From an uncultured Eubacteriales bacterium (GTDB lineage Bacteria > Bacillota > Clostridia > Oscillospirales > Oscillospiraceae), in the NCBI GenBank assembly GCA_900555795.1, contig USMP01000059.1, positions 1-7,477 on the forward strand: DNA of 7,477 bases. The letters are read 5' to 3'. Shown here piece after piece: positions 1 through 4,248 of the stretch. A program made the position numbers and the translations under genes. The notes under the pieces are model-generated. The model was not told where the DNA came from, searched no databases, and worked only from the letters and a program-made list of their open reading frames with translations. How positions within the stretch are numbered: the stretch's first letter is position 1; each line of letters opens with the position of its first letter.

Positions 1-1
1 G

Positions 2-436
2 GAGGGGGTGGAGGCCGCCGCCGGGACGGAACTTGCCGGCCTGGGTCTGCTGCCGGTGGAAACGGTGTTCCGGGGTGAGAAGGTCCAGAGTCAGACAAGG
101 GGCGTGTTTGGCCAGGTGGAGGGGATGCTCTCCGGTCTCACCGGCCTGGGCTACGAGGGGTATGAGATCCATATGGGGCGCAGCCAGGAGCCGCTCCCCG
201 CCCTTATGGGCGGCGGTCATGTCTATGGCAGCTATATCCACGGCATTTTTGATGCGCCAGGAGTGGCGGATGGAGTCGTTCAGGCAATTTGTGATAGAAA
301 GGGAATTGACTTTACACAGATTGAGACCTTTGATATTACGGGGTATAAGGAGCGGCAATACGACCAGCTGGCGGCGGCAGTGCGCCAGGGACTTGACATG
401 GACTTCGTCTACCGTGTTTTGAACCGGGAGGTGTGA
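2..436 (+). CDS. cobQ: Cobyric acid synthase, C-terminal part (5' end outside window)
   Basis: This is the last 144 codons of an amidotransferase that amidates adenosylcobyrinic acid a,c-diamide to adenosylcobyric acid, using glutamine and ATP, in late cobalamin synthesis. The frame is already open at the window edge; the GTG at base 8 is internal and not a true start. The visible part is the end of the CobQ-type class I glutaminase domain. It begins with the family hallmark GLGLLPVETVF, followed by GYEIHMG and then GSYIHGIFD, whose His is the expected glutaminase catalytic His. The family is usually about 500 residues, so roughly the first 70% is missing here. Its TGA is one base before the cobO ATG, and the cobO ribosome binding site lies in its last codons, so the two are co-translated. 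CobB-like cobyrinate synthases share the fold, but the GYEIHMG context favours CobQ. Confidence 0.93.
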   Translation, partial: EGVEAAAGTELAGLGLLPVETVFRGEKVQSQTRGVFGQVEGMLSGLTGLGYEGYEIHMGRSQEPLPALMGGGHVYGSYIHGIFDAPGVADGVVQAICDRKGIDFTQIETFDITGYKERQYDQLAAAVRQGLDMDFVYRVLNREV

Positions 437-437
437 C

Positions 438-965
438 ATGAATTGTGCCGGACTGATCCATATCTACTGCGGCGACGGCAAGGGCAAAACTACCGCCGCA
501 ACGGGGCTGGCTGTCCGCTGCGCCGGCGCCGGAGGACAGGTGGTGTTTGCCCAGTTTTTTAAAAATGGAAACTCCTCGGAGATAAAAAGCCTGCAAAAGC
601 TGGAGACGGTACGAACTCTGCACTGCAGCACGGTGCCGGGCCGGTACAGCCGGATGGACGAGGCAGGGCGCGCCCAGGCCCGTTTGGGCTACGGACGGCT
701 TCTGACCGACGCGCTCCAGGCCGCTGGAGAGGGGGCCGCGCTGCTGGTGCTGGATGAGGCGGTGTCCGCCTGCAACCACGGCATAATCGATGAGGCGGCC
801 CTCCAATCCTTCCTGCGCTCCAAGCCGGAAGGGCTGGAGGTCGTGCTGACGGGGCGGAATCCCTCCCGGGAACTGCTGGAACTGGCGGACTATGTCACGG
901 AGATGAAAAAAGTGAAGCACCCCTATGACCGCGGCGTCCGTGCCCGCCGAGGGATTGAGTTTTAA
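438..965 (+). CDS. cobO: Cob(I)yrinic acid a,c-diamide / cob(I)alamin adenosyltransferase (CobA/CobO/BtuR type)
   Basis: A 175-residue cytoplasmic enzyme that transfers the 5'-deoxyadenosyl group of ATP to the cobalt of corrinoids, in de novo synthesis or salvage. Visible signatures are the P-loop GDGKGKTT (residues 12-19), a Walker B-like LLVLDEAV (102-109), the conserved LTGR (137-140) and the C-terminal family block HPYDRGVRARRGIEF that ends the protein. The length matches the family. The ATG at 438 follows a GGGAGGTG ribosome binding site in the end of cobQ, with a one-base intergenic gap. It is probably the last gene of the cobalamin operon, because a strong hairpin with a T-tract lies 75 bp after the stop. 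The sequence family is clear. Whether the physiological substrate is cobyrinic acid diamide or cobalamin cannot be told from sequence. Confidence 0.95.
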   Translation: MNCAGLIHIYCGDGKGKTTAATGLAVRCAGAGGQVVFAQFFKNGNSSEIKSLQKLETVRTLHCSTVPGRYSRMDEAGRAQARLGYGRLLTDALQAAGEGAALLVLDEAVSACNHGIIDEAALQSFLRSKPEGLEVVLTGRNPSRELLELADYVTEMKKVKHPYDRGVRARRGIEF

Positions 966-1036
966 GCGGACTGCGGAATCTGGAAAAAATAGGGCGGCGG
1001 GCCCTGCTTTCGACAAGAAAAAGGTTCATCTGCCCG

Positions 1037-1042
1037 TATAAT
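1037..1042 (+). promoter_or_regulatory. Candidate -10 box (TATAAT) for the spoIIA operon, overlapping the cob terminator
   Basis: A consensus TATAAT occupies 1037-1042 and its last two bases are the first two of the terminator palindrome. Initiation about 7 bp downstream would fall near the purines at 1049-1050, inside the left arm. No good -35 sits at 16-18 bp; the best TTGACA-like hexamer (TCGACA, 1010-1015) is 21 bp away. A sigma-H promoter would be expected from B. subtilis, but I cannot align one convincingly. Low confidence, although some promoter must lie here if spoIIA is not read through from cob. Confidence 0.35.
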
Positions 1043-1076
1043 GGCTGTAAGCGAATTCGCTTACAGCCATTTTTTT
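1041..1076 (+). terminator. Rho-independent terminator of the cob operon: perfect 30-bp palindrome plus T-tract
   Basis: Bases 1041-1070 form a perfect palindrome (ATGGCTGTAAGCGAA and its exact complement, with GAATTC at the centre). It is followed at once by six T, seven counting the last palindrome base. In RNA this gives a stem of about 13 bp with a small AT-containing loop and a U-tract, a classical intrinsic terminator for cobQ-cobO transcripts. It lies only 20 bp before the spoIIAA start codon. Confidence 0.85.
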
Positions 1077-1095
1077 GCGCACAAAGGAGAACGCT

Positions 1096-1401
1096 ATGGA
1101 GATTAGAATCAGATCGGAGGACAGGCTATTGACCATAGGCCTGGCGGGGGAATTGGACCATCACGCCGCCAGGGAATTGATGGAGTCCATTGACCGAGCC
1201 ATTGAGCAGAATTTGCCCATGAAAACCGTACTGGATCTGGGGGGGCTGACTTTTATGGACAGCAGCGGCATCGCGGTGGTTCTGCGGGCCAAGCGGCGCA
1301 TGGAGGCCCTTCAGGGAAATCTGGTGGTGGTAAATATTCCGCGCCAGGCCGCGCGGGTCCTGGATACGGCGGGCCTGAACCGCTATGTGAATCTACTGTA
1401 A
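1096..1401 (+). CDS. spoIIAA: Anti-sigma-F factor antagonist SpoIIAA (STAS domain)
   Basis: A 101-residue STAS-domain protein. Unphosphorylated, it binds the anti-sigma factor SpoIIAB and frees sigma-F in the forespore; SpoIIAB inactivates it by phosphorylating a serine. The B. subtilis-like motif GELDHH (residues 18-23) and the phosphorylation loop FMDSSGIAV are present. Ser56, the first Ser of DSSG, corresponds to B. subtilis Ser58. The ATG at 1096 is chosen because AAAGGAGA (1083-1090) lies 5 bp upstream. An in-frame TTG at 1075 is in the terminator T-tract and ahead of that site, so it is rejected. The protein lacks about 15 C-terminal residues compared with the B. subtilis protein (about 117), probably lineage variation in the non-conserved tail. 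It is the first gene of a three-gene operon. Confidence 0.95.
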   Translation: MEIRIRSEDRLLTIGLAGELDHHAARELMESIDRAIEQNLPMKTVLDLGGLTFMDSSGIAVVLRAKRRMEALQGNLVVVNIPRQAARVLDTAGLNRYVNLL

Positions 1402-1412
1402 GGAGGCGCACC

Positions 1413-1853
1413 ATGAAAACCACCAATTACATAACCCTGGAATTTCTCAGCCGCAGCGCCAACGAGGCCTTCGCCCGGGGGGCCGTGGCCTGCTTTGCCG
1501 CCCAGCTGGACCCCACACTGGAGGAGTTGGGGGATATCAAAACCGCTGTGAGCGAGGCGGTGACAAACGCCATTGTTCACGCCTATCCGGATACCCTGGG
1601 CCGGGTTGTGGTAAAGGCCCGCATTCTCTCCGACGGTGTTCTGGAGGTGTCCGTACGGGATTGGGGCAAGGGCATTGAAGATGTGGGGCAGGCCCGGCAG
1701 CCCCTGTATACCACTGGCGGGGAGGAGCGCAGCGGCATGGGCTTCACCATTATGGAAAGCTTCATGGATCAGCTGACTGTCCGCTCTGCGCCGGGTAAAG
1801 GGACCCGCGTCACCATGCGTCGGCGGATTGTGCCCCGCCCGACTGGGCGATGA
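1413..1853 (+). CDS. spoIIAB: Anti-sigma-F factor / serine kinase SpoIIAB
   Basis: A 146-residue GHKL-fold protein, the same length as B. subtilis SpoIIAB. It binds sigma-F with ATP and holds it inactive, and it phosphorylates SpoIIAA on serine. The N-box SEAVTNAIVHAY spans residues 47-58, with Glu48 and Asn52 in the places of the catalytic and Mg-binding residues. The G1 box is RDWGKGI (82-88), with Trp84 where B. subtilis has Glu. The diagnostic block ARQPLYTT (94-101) and the ATP-lid/G2 segment ERSGMGFTIMESFMD (105-119) are nearly identical to B. subtilis. NEAFAR (17-22) includes the Arg expected to contact partner proteins. The ribosome binding site AAGGAGG overlaps the spoIIAA stop. The gene ends in an ATGA overlap with sigF, so the anti-sigma and sigma factors are translationally coupled. 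Confidence 0.96.
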   Translation: MKTTNYITLEFLSRSANEAFARGAVACFAAQLDPTLEELGDIKTAVSEAVTNAIVHAYPDTLGRVVVKARILSDGVLEVSVRDWGKGIEDVGQARQPLYTTGGEERSGMGFTIMESFMDQLTVRSAPGKGTRVTMRRRIVPRPTGR

Positions 1854-2554
1854 CCGCCGGCACCCTGGACCTTCTGGCCCTGGCCCGCCAGGGGGATGAG
1901 GCAGCGGCTACCCGGGTGCTCCAGGAGAACAGCGGACTGATCTGGGCGGTGGTGCGGCGCTACTATGGGCGCGGAGTGGAGCCGGATGATCTGTATCAGC
2001 TGGGCTGCCTGGGCTTTTTAAAGGCGGTGCGGGGCTTTGACGCCAGCTACGGCACCCAGTTTTCCACCTATGCTGTGCCGAAGATTGCCGGGGAAATCCG
2101 CCGCTATCTGCGGGATAACGGGCTGATTAAGGTGGGCAGGGGCATCCGCGAACAGGGAATGATCGTGTTTGCCGCCCGGGAACGGCTGCGTGCTCAGCTG
2201 GGCCGTGAGCCAGTGGTGTCGGAGGTCGCGGTGGAAACAGGGCTGTCGGCGGAGGAGGTTGCTGCGGCGGAACTGGCTGCCGCGCCGCTGGACAGCCTGC
2301 AGCAGGAGAATGCCGACGGCTTGACATTGGAGTCCACCCTGGACGATGGAAGCACCGAGGAGGGGCTGCTGGAGCGGATTGCCCTGCGCTCCGCTATCGA
2401 CGAATTGCCTGAGCAGGAGAAGCTGACCATACTTCTGCGTTTTTACAAGGGCCTGACCCAGCAGCAGTGCGCCCGTGTACTGGGGGTGAGTCAGGTACAG
2501 GTGTCCCGGCTGGAAAAGCGGGCCCTTGAGAAGCTGCGGCGCAATATGGGCTGA
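1850..2554 (+). CDS. sigF: Sporulation RNA polymerase sigma-F factor
   Basis: A 234-residue sigma-70 family protein that directs RNA polymerase to early forespore promoters. Region 2 runs over roughly residues 25-95, with EPDDLYQLGCLGFLKAVRGF and FSTYAVPKIAGEIRRYLRDN containing the core-binding and -10 recognition helices. Region 3 covers about 100-150. Region 4 (182-232) has the helix-turn-helix LTQQQCARVLGVSQVQVSRLEKR arrangement (203-224; described in part). It starts at the ATG at 1850, overlapping the spoIIAB stop by 4 bp (ATGA), which favours coupled synthesis with its inhibitor. It is slightly shorter than B. subtilis sigma-F (about 255), mostly at the N-terminus. Sigma-G is the closest alternative on sequence, but the spoIIAA-spoIIAB context identifies sigma-F. 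IKVGRGIRE replaces the commoner VKVSRSLKE after region 2. Confidence 0.95.
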   Translation: MTAGTLDLLALARQGDEAAATRVLQENSGLIWAVVRRYYGRGVEPDDLYQLGCLGFLKAVRGFDASYGTQFSTYAVPKIAGEIRRYLRDNGLIKVGRGIREQGMIVFAARERLRAQLGREPVVSEVAVETGLSAEEVAAAELAAAPLDSLQQENADGLTLESTLDDGSTEEGLLERIALRSAIDELPEQEKLTILLRFYKGLTQQQCARVLGVSQVQVSRLEKRALEKLRRNMG

Positions 2555-2560
2555 CTGGGG

Positions 2561-2612
2561 CAATTTGTGGGAAAACACCTGTGGTTTTCCGCTGAAATTG
2601 GAAAAAACCACA
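2561..2612 (+). repeat. Overlapping, mutually exclusive inverted repeats between sigF and coaX
   Basis: Arm set A: CAATTT (2561-2566) with AAATTG (2595-2600), enclosing GGAAAAC (2570-2576) with GTTTTCC (2584-2590), about 13 paired bases around a 7-nt loop. Arm set B: TGTGGTTTTCC (2580-2590) with GGAAAAAACCACA (2600-2612), 11 pairs with a two-A bulge. Both sets use 2584-2590, so they cannot form together. No T-tract follows, so neither is a standard terminator. The block ends directly at the -35 of the coaX promoter, and GGAAAAAA recurs at 2621-2628, 21 bp after its copy at 2600-2607. It may act as an operator, an attenuator-like switch for sigF read-through, or a Rho-type end. Confidence 0.5.
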
Positions 2613-2641
2613 TTGCGACCGGAAAAAAGCTGTGATACAAT
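2613..2641 (+). promoter_or_regulatory. Probable sigma-A-type promoter of coaX with extended -10
   Basis: A -35 hexamer TTGCGA (2613-2618, 4 of 6 match TTGACA) is separated by exactly 17 bp from a -10 TACAAT (2636-2641, 5 of 6). The -10 is preceded by TGA, giving the TGn extended -10 motif. The predicted start is near 2648, leaving a leader of about 32 nt before the coaX GTG. It is the best-formed promoter in the window and implies coaX is expressed apart from spoIIA. Confidence 0.7.
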
Positions 2642-2679
2642 GGCACCAGAAGAAGGTCTGACGGGGGAGGGAGAACCCG

Positions 2680-3462
2680 GTGCTGCTGGCGGTGGACATT
2701 GGAAATTCCAATATATCCCTGGGTGTTTTTCAGGGTAGCGAACTGATGGCCCGTGGAAAACTCTCCGCGCTGACGGAGCGCAGTGCTGACGAGTACGCGG
2801 CTACAATCCACGATCTGCTCCGTCTGGGCGGCGTGGATCGGAGCGACATCACGGGATGTGTGCTCTCCTCGGTGGTTCCTGCCCTCACAGGGCTTCTGGT
2901 CGGTGCCCTGGAGCGGCTGACGGAGGTAAGGCCCATGCAGGTAGGACCCGGCATCCGCACAGGCTTCCGCATCCGCATCGACGATCCCTCTCAGCTGGGG
3001 GGCGATCTGGTGGCCAACACGGTGGCGGCCCTGACGGAGTATGGAGCACCGGTGGTGCTCATTGATGGGGGGACCGTTACCACTATTGCCGCCGTGGATG
3101 GGGAGCGCACCTACCTGGGCGGCTGCATCCTGCCGGGAATCCATTCCAGCGCGGGGCTGCTGAAGCAGTCCACAGCCCTGTTGCCCTCCATTGCCCTGGG
3201 GCTGGAGGGGGAGGGGTGCCTGGGACGCAACAGTGCCGAGGCCATGCGCTGCGGCCTGGTACTGGGCAGCGCCATGATGGTGGACGGCTTCATCGACCGC
3301 TACCGGGCCCTGCCGGGTATGGCGGGGGCCAGGGTGGTTGTGACAGGCGGCTCCGGCCAGCTTGTGACGGCGGCATGCCGTAACTCTCTTACCTATGACC
3401 CGGATCTGACTCTCAAGGGCCTGCGGTACCTCTACCAGTCCAATCAGCCTAGGCGGAACTGA
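2680..3462 (+). CDS. coaX: Type III pantothenate kinase
   Basis: A 260-residue ASKHA-fold enzyme that phosphorylates pantothenate with ATP, the first step of coenzyme A synthesis. Type III enzymes are not feedback-inhibited by CoA and typically need a monovalent cation (family knowledge). Visible features are the N-terminal DIGNSN phosphate-binding motif (residues 6-11), PGIRTG (90-95), LGGDLVANTVAA with the expected catalytic Asp109 (106-117), the second nucleotide motif IDGGTVTTI (128-136), GGCILPG (147-153), and GRNSAEAMRCG (182-192). The family usually has DFGTATT at the second motif; here Phe is Gly and Ala is Val, a mild variation. The start is GTG at 2680 behind a purine-rich GGGGGAGGGA (2662-2671). 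The length is normal. It has its own promoter and is followed by a probable pantothenate transporter gene on the same strand. Confidence 0.95.
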   Translation: MLLAVDIGNSNISLGVFQGSELMARGKLSALTERSADEYAATIHDLLRLGGVDRSDITGCVLSSVVPALTGLLVGALERLTEVRPMQVGPGIRTGFRIRIDDPSQLGGDLVANTVAALTEYGAPVVLIDGGTVTTIAAVDGERTYLGGCILPGIHSSAGLLKQSTALLPSIALGLEGEGCLGRNSAEAMRCGLVLGSAMMVDGFIDRYRALPGMAGARVVVTGGSGQLVTAACRNSLTYDPDLTLKGLRYLYQSNQPRRN

Positions 3463-3492
3463 GTTCCCTTTGGTAATAGCGGCCAAGGCCGT

Positions 3493-3501
3493 TGTTATAA
3501 A
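3493..3501 (+). promoter_or_regulatory. Candidate extended -10 promoter before the S-component gene
   Basis: TGTTATAAA (3493-3501) is a TGn extended -10 with 5 of 6 matches to TATAAT, in an AT-rich patch (3492-3505) inside GC-rich DNA. No good -35 is present at 16-18 bp (GTAATA or neighbours). Two short inverted repeats precede it: GGAAC/GTTCC around the coaX stop (3455-3467) and CGGCC/GGCCG (3480-3491). Initiation near 3508 would place the structured leader at the very 5' end of the mRNA. Confidence 0.4.
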
Positions 3502-3506
3502 ATATG

Positions 3507-3562
3507 CGCGCCGTACTCCCGACGGGAGACGACAGCGCGAGGTGAAAGACCCTCAAAGGAGT
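3507..3562 (+). promoter_or_regulatory. Structured 5' leader of the S-component gene; possible cis-regulatory RNA
   Basis: A nested stem is visible. CGCGC (3507-3511) pairs with GCGCG (3535-3539), CGT (3512-3514) with ACG (3529-3531), and CTCCC (3516-3520) with GGGAG (3524-3528), around a GAC loop with one bulged A and an ACA bulge. A second hairpin GAGG (3539-3542)/CCTC (3551-3554) follows and ends at the AAAGGAG ribosome binding site (3555-3561), so folding could affect initiation. I do not recognise a known riboswitch. Ligand and function are unknown; the neighbouring coaX makes pantothenate or CoA the natural guess. Confidence 0.4.
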
Positions 3563-3570
3563 GCATACCC

Positions 3571-4152
3571 ATGAATCGTAGCGAAAAAGTCCATCGGATC
3601 ACACTGACGGCGATACTGATGGCAATTATCCTGCTGATGTCCTTTACGCCCCTGGGCTACCTGCGGGCAGGGGTGGTGTCCATCACCTTCCTGGCCATTC
3701 CTGTGGTAGTGGGGGGCATCGTGCTGGGGCCGGTATATGGCGGCCTGCTTGGCGCGGTGTTTGGCCTGACCAGCTTTGCCCAATGCTTTGGTATGGATGC
3801 CTTTGGCACTACCCTTATGGGCATTAATCCCATCGCAACCTTTGTGACGTGCCTGGTGCCCCGTATTCTGATCGGCGTGGTGGCGGGCCTTATGTTCCGC
3901 CCCCTCCACCGGCTGGACAAAACGGGGGTCTGGTCCGCCGCGGTGACGGCTGTGGCCGGGTCTCTCACCAATACGGTGTTTTTTGTAGGGATGGTCATCC
4001 TTTTCTTCCGCGATACCTATTTTGCCGGCAGTGGTGTGTGGGCGATCATTTTGGCGTTCTTTTCCCTGAATATACCGCTGGAGGCGGTAGTCTGCGGCAT
4101 ACTGGGGGCCGCCCTCAGCAAGGTGCTGCTCCGCTTTTCCATCCAGGAGTAA
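3571..4152 (+). CDS. ECF transporter substrate-binding S component, probably for pantothenate (PanT-like)
   Basis: A 193-residue, very hydrophobic integral membrane protein of the ECF S-component type, which binds a vitamin and docks on a shared EcfA/EcfA'/EcfT module encoded elsewhere. Membrane segments can be read at about residues 9-26, 36-54, 56-72, 86-109, 121-146 and 156-187 (the last may be two helices or a long one). Family-like features are the short cytoplasmic start, the TPLGYLRAG loop after helix 1, and the Gly-rich GPVYGGLLGAVFGL. The ATG at 3571 follows AAAGGAG (3555-3561). Substrate assignment rests on position directly after coaX and on resemblance to TPLG-type PanT proteins; another vitamin or precursor is possible. 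No transporter ATPase is in the window, which fits a group II ECF system. It ends before a strong convergent terminator. Confidence 0.75.
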   Translation: MNRSEKVHRITLTAILMAIILLMSFTPLGYLRAGVVSITFLAIPVVVGGIVLGPVYGGLLGAVFGLTSFAQCFGMDAFGTTLMGINPIATFVTCLVPRILIGVVAGLMFRPLHRLDKTGVWSAAVTAVAGSLTNTVFFVGMVILFFRDTYFAGSGVWAIILAFFSLNIPLEAVVCGILGAALSKVLLRFSIQE

Positions 4153-4172
4153 GGCGTGCATCCTGCCCTCTG

Positions 4173-4226
4173 CCATATACAAGCATCCCCGCCAAGTTGT
4201 CTCTTGGCGGGGATGCTTGTATATGG
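4173..4226. terminator. Bidirectional terminator: perfect 24-bp stem between convergent genes
   Basis: The left arm 4173-4196 and right arm 4203-4226 are exact reverse complements around a 6-nt loop (TTGTCT). The 14-bp inner part is GC-rich (GCATCCCCGCCAAG and complement), and the outer part is AT-rich, so each strand reads TTGTATAT after the core hairpin. That weak U-rich stretch serves both directions: rightward from the S-component gene (stop 4152) and leftward from the histidine kinase (stop 4249). There is no uninterrupted T-tract. Confidence 0.8.
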
Positions 4227-4248
4227 ATACGCGGCGGGGAAGAGGGGG

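Noticed and set aside
336..1016. 226-codon minus-strand open frame across cobO
   Set aside because: It lies antisense to an unmistakable cobO; its translation has no recognisable domain, and long antisense frames are expected in GC-rich coding DNA.
1020..1049. Sigma-H promoter for spoIIA (AAAGGTTCA as -35)
   Set aside because: The -35-like stretch has two mismatches and no GAAT-type -10 occurs at the required spacing, so I kept only the TATAAT as a weak candidate.
1075..1095. In-frame TTG start seven codons upstream for spoIIAA
   Set aside because: It lies in the terminator T-tract and ahead of the AAAGGAGA site, which fits only the ATG at 1096.
2491..3486. 331-codon minus-strand open frame over coaX and the end of sigF
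   Set aside because: Antisense to coaX with all its motifs. The translation is rich in His/Gln/Arg with no family signature, and it runs through the coaX promoter.
3507..3562. THF or preQ1-I riboswitch
   Set aside because: The segment shares only short strings (GGTGAA; GAGG...CCCTC) with those elements and lacks their conserved cores (the THF 5' GGAGAGT pairing region and the preQ1 A-rich tail pseudoknot).
3553..4182. 209-codon minus-strand frame opposite the S-component gene
   Set aside because: Highly charged His/Lys/Gln-rich composition typical of the complement of a hydrophobic membrane-protein gene; no ribosome binding site, and it starts inside the terminator stem.
4173..4226. Inverted repeat as an insertion-sequence end or MITE
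   Set aside because: Only a 6-nt loop, no target-site duplication seen, and its place between convergent stop codons fits a shared terminator.
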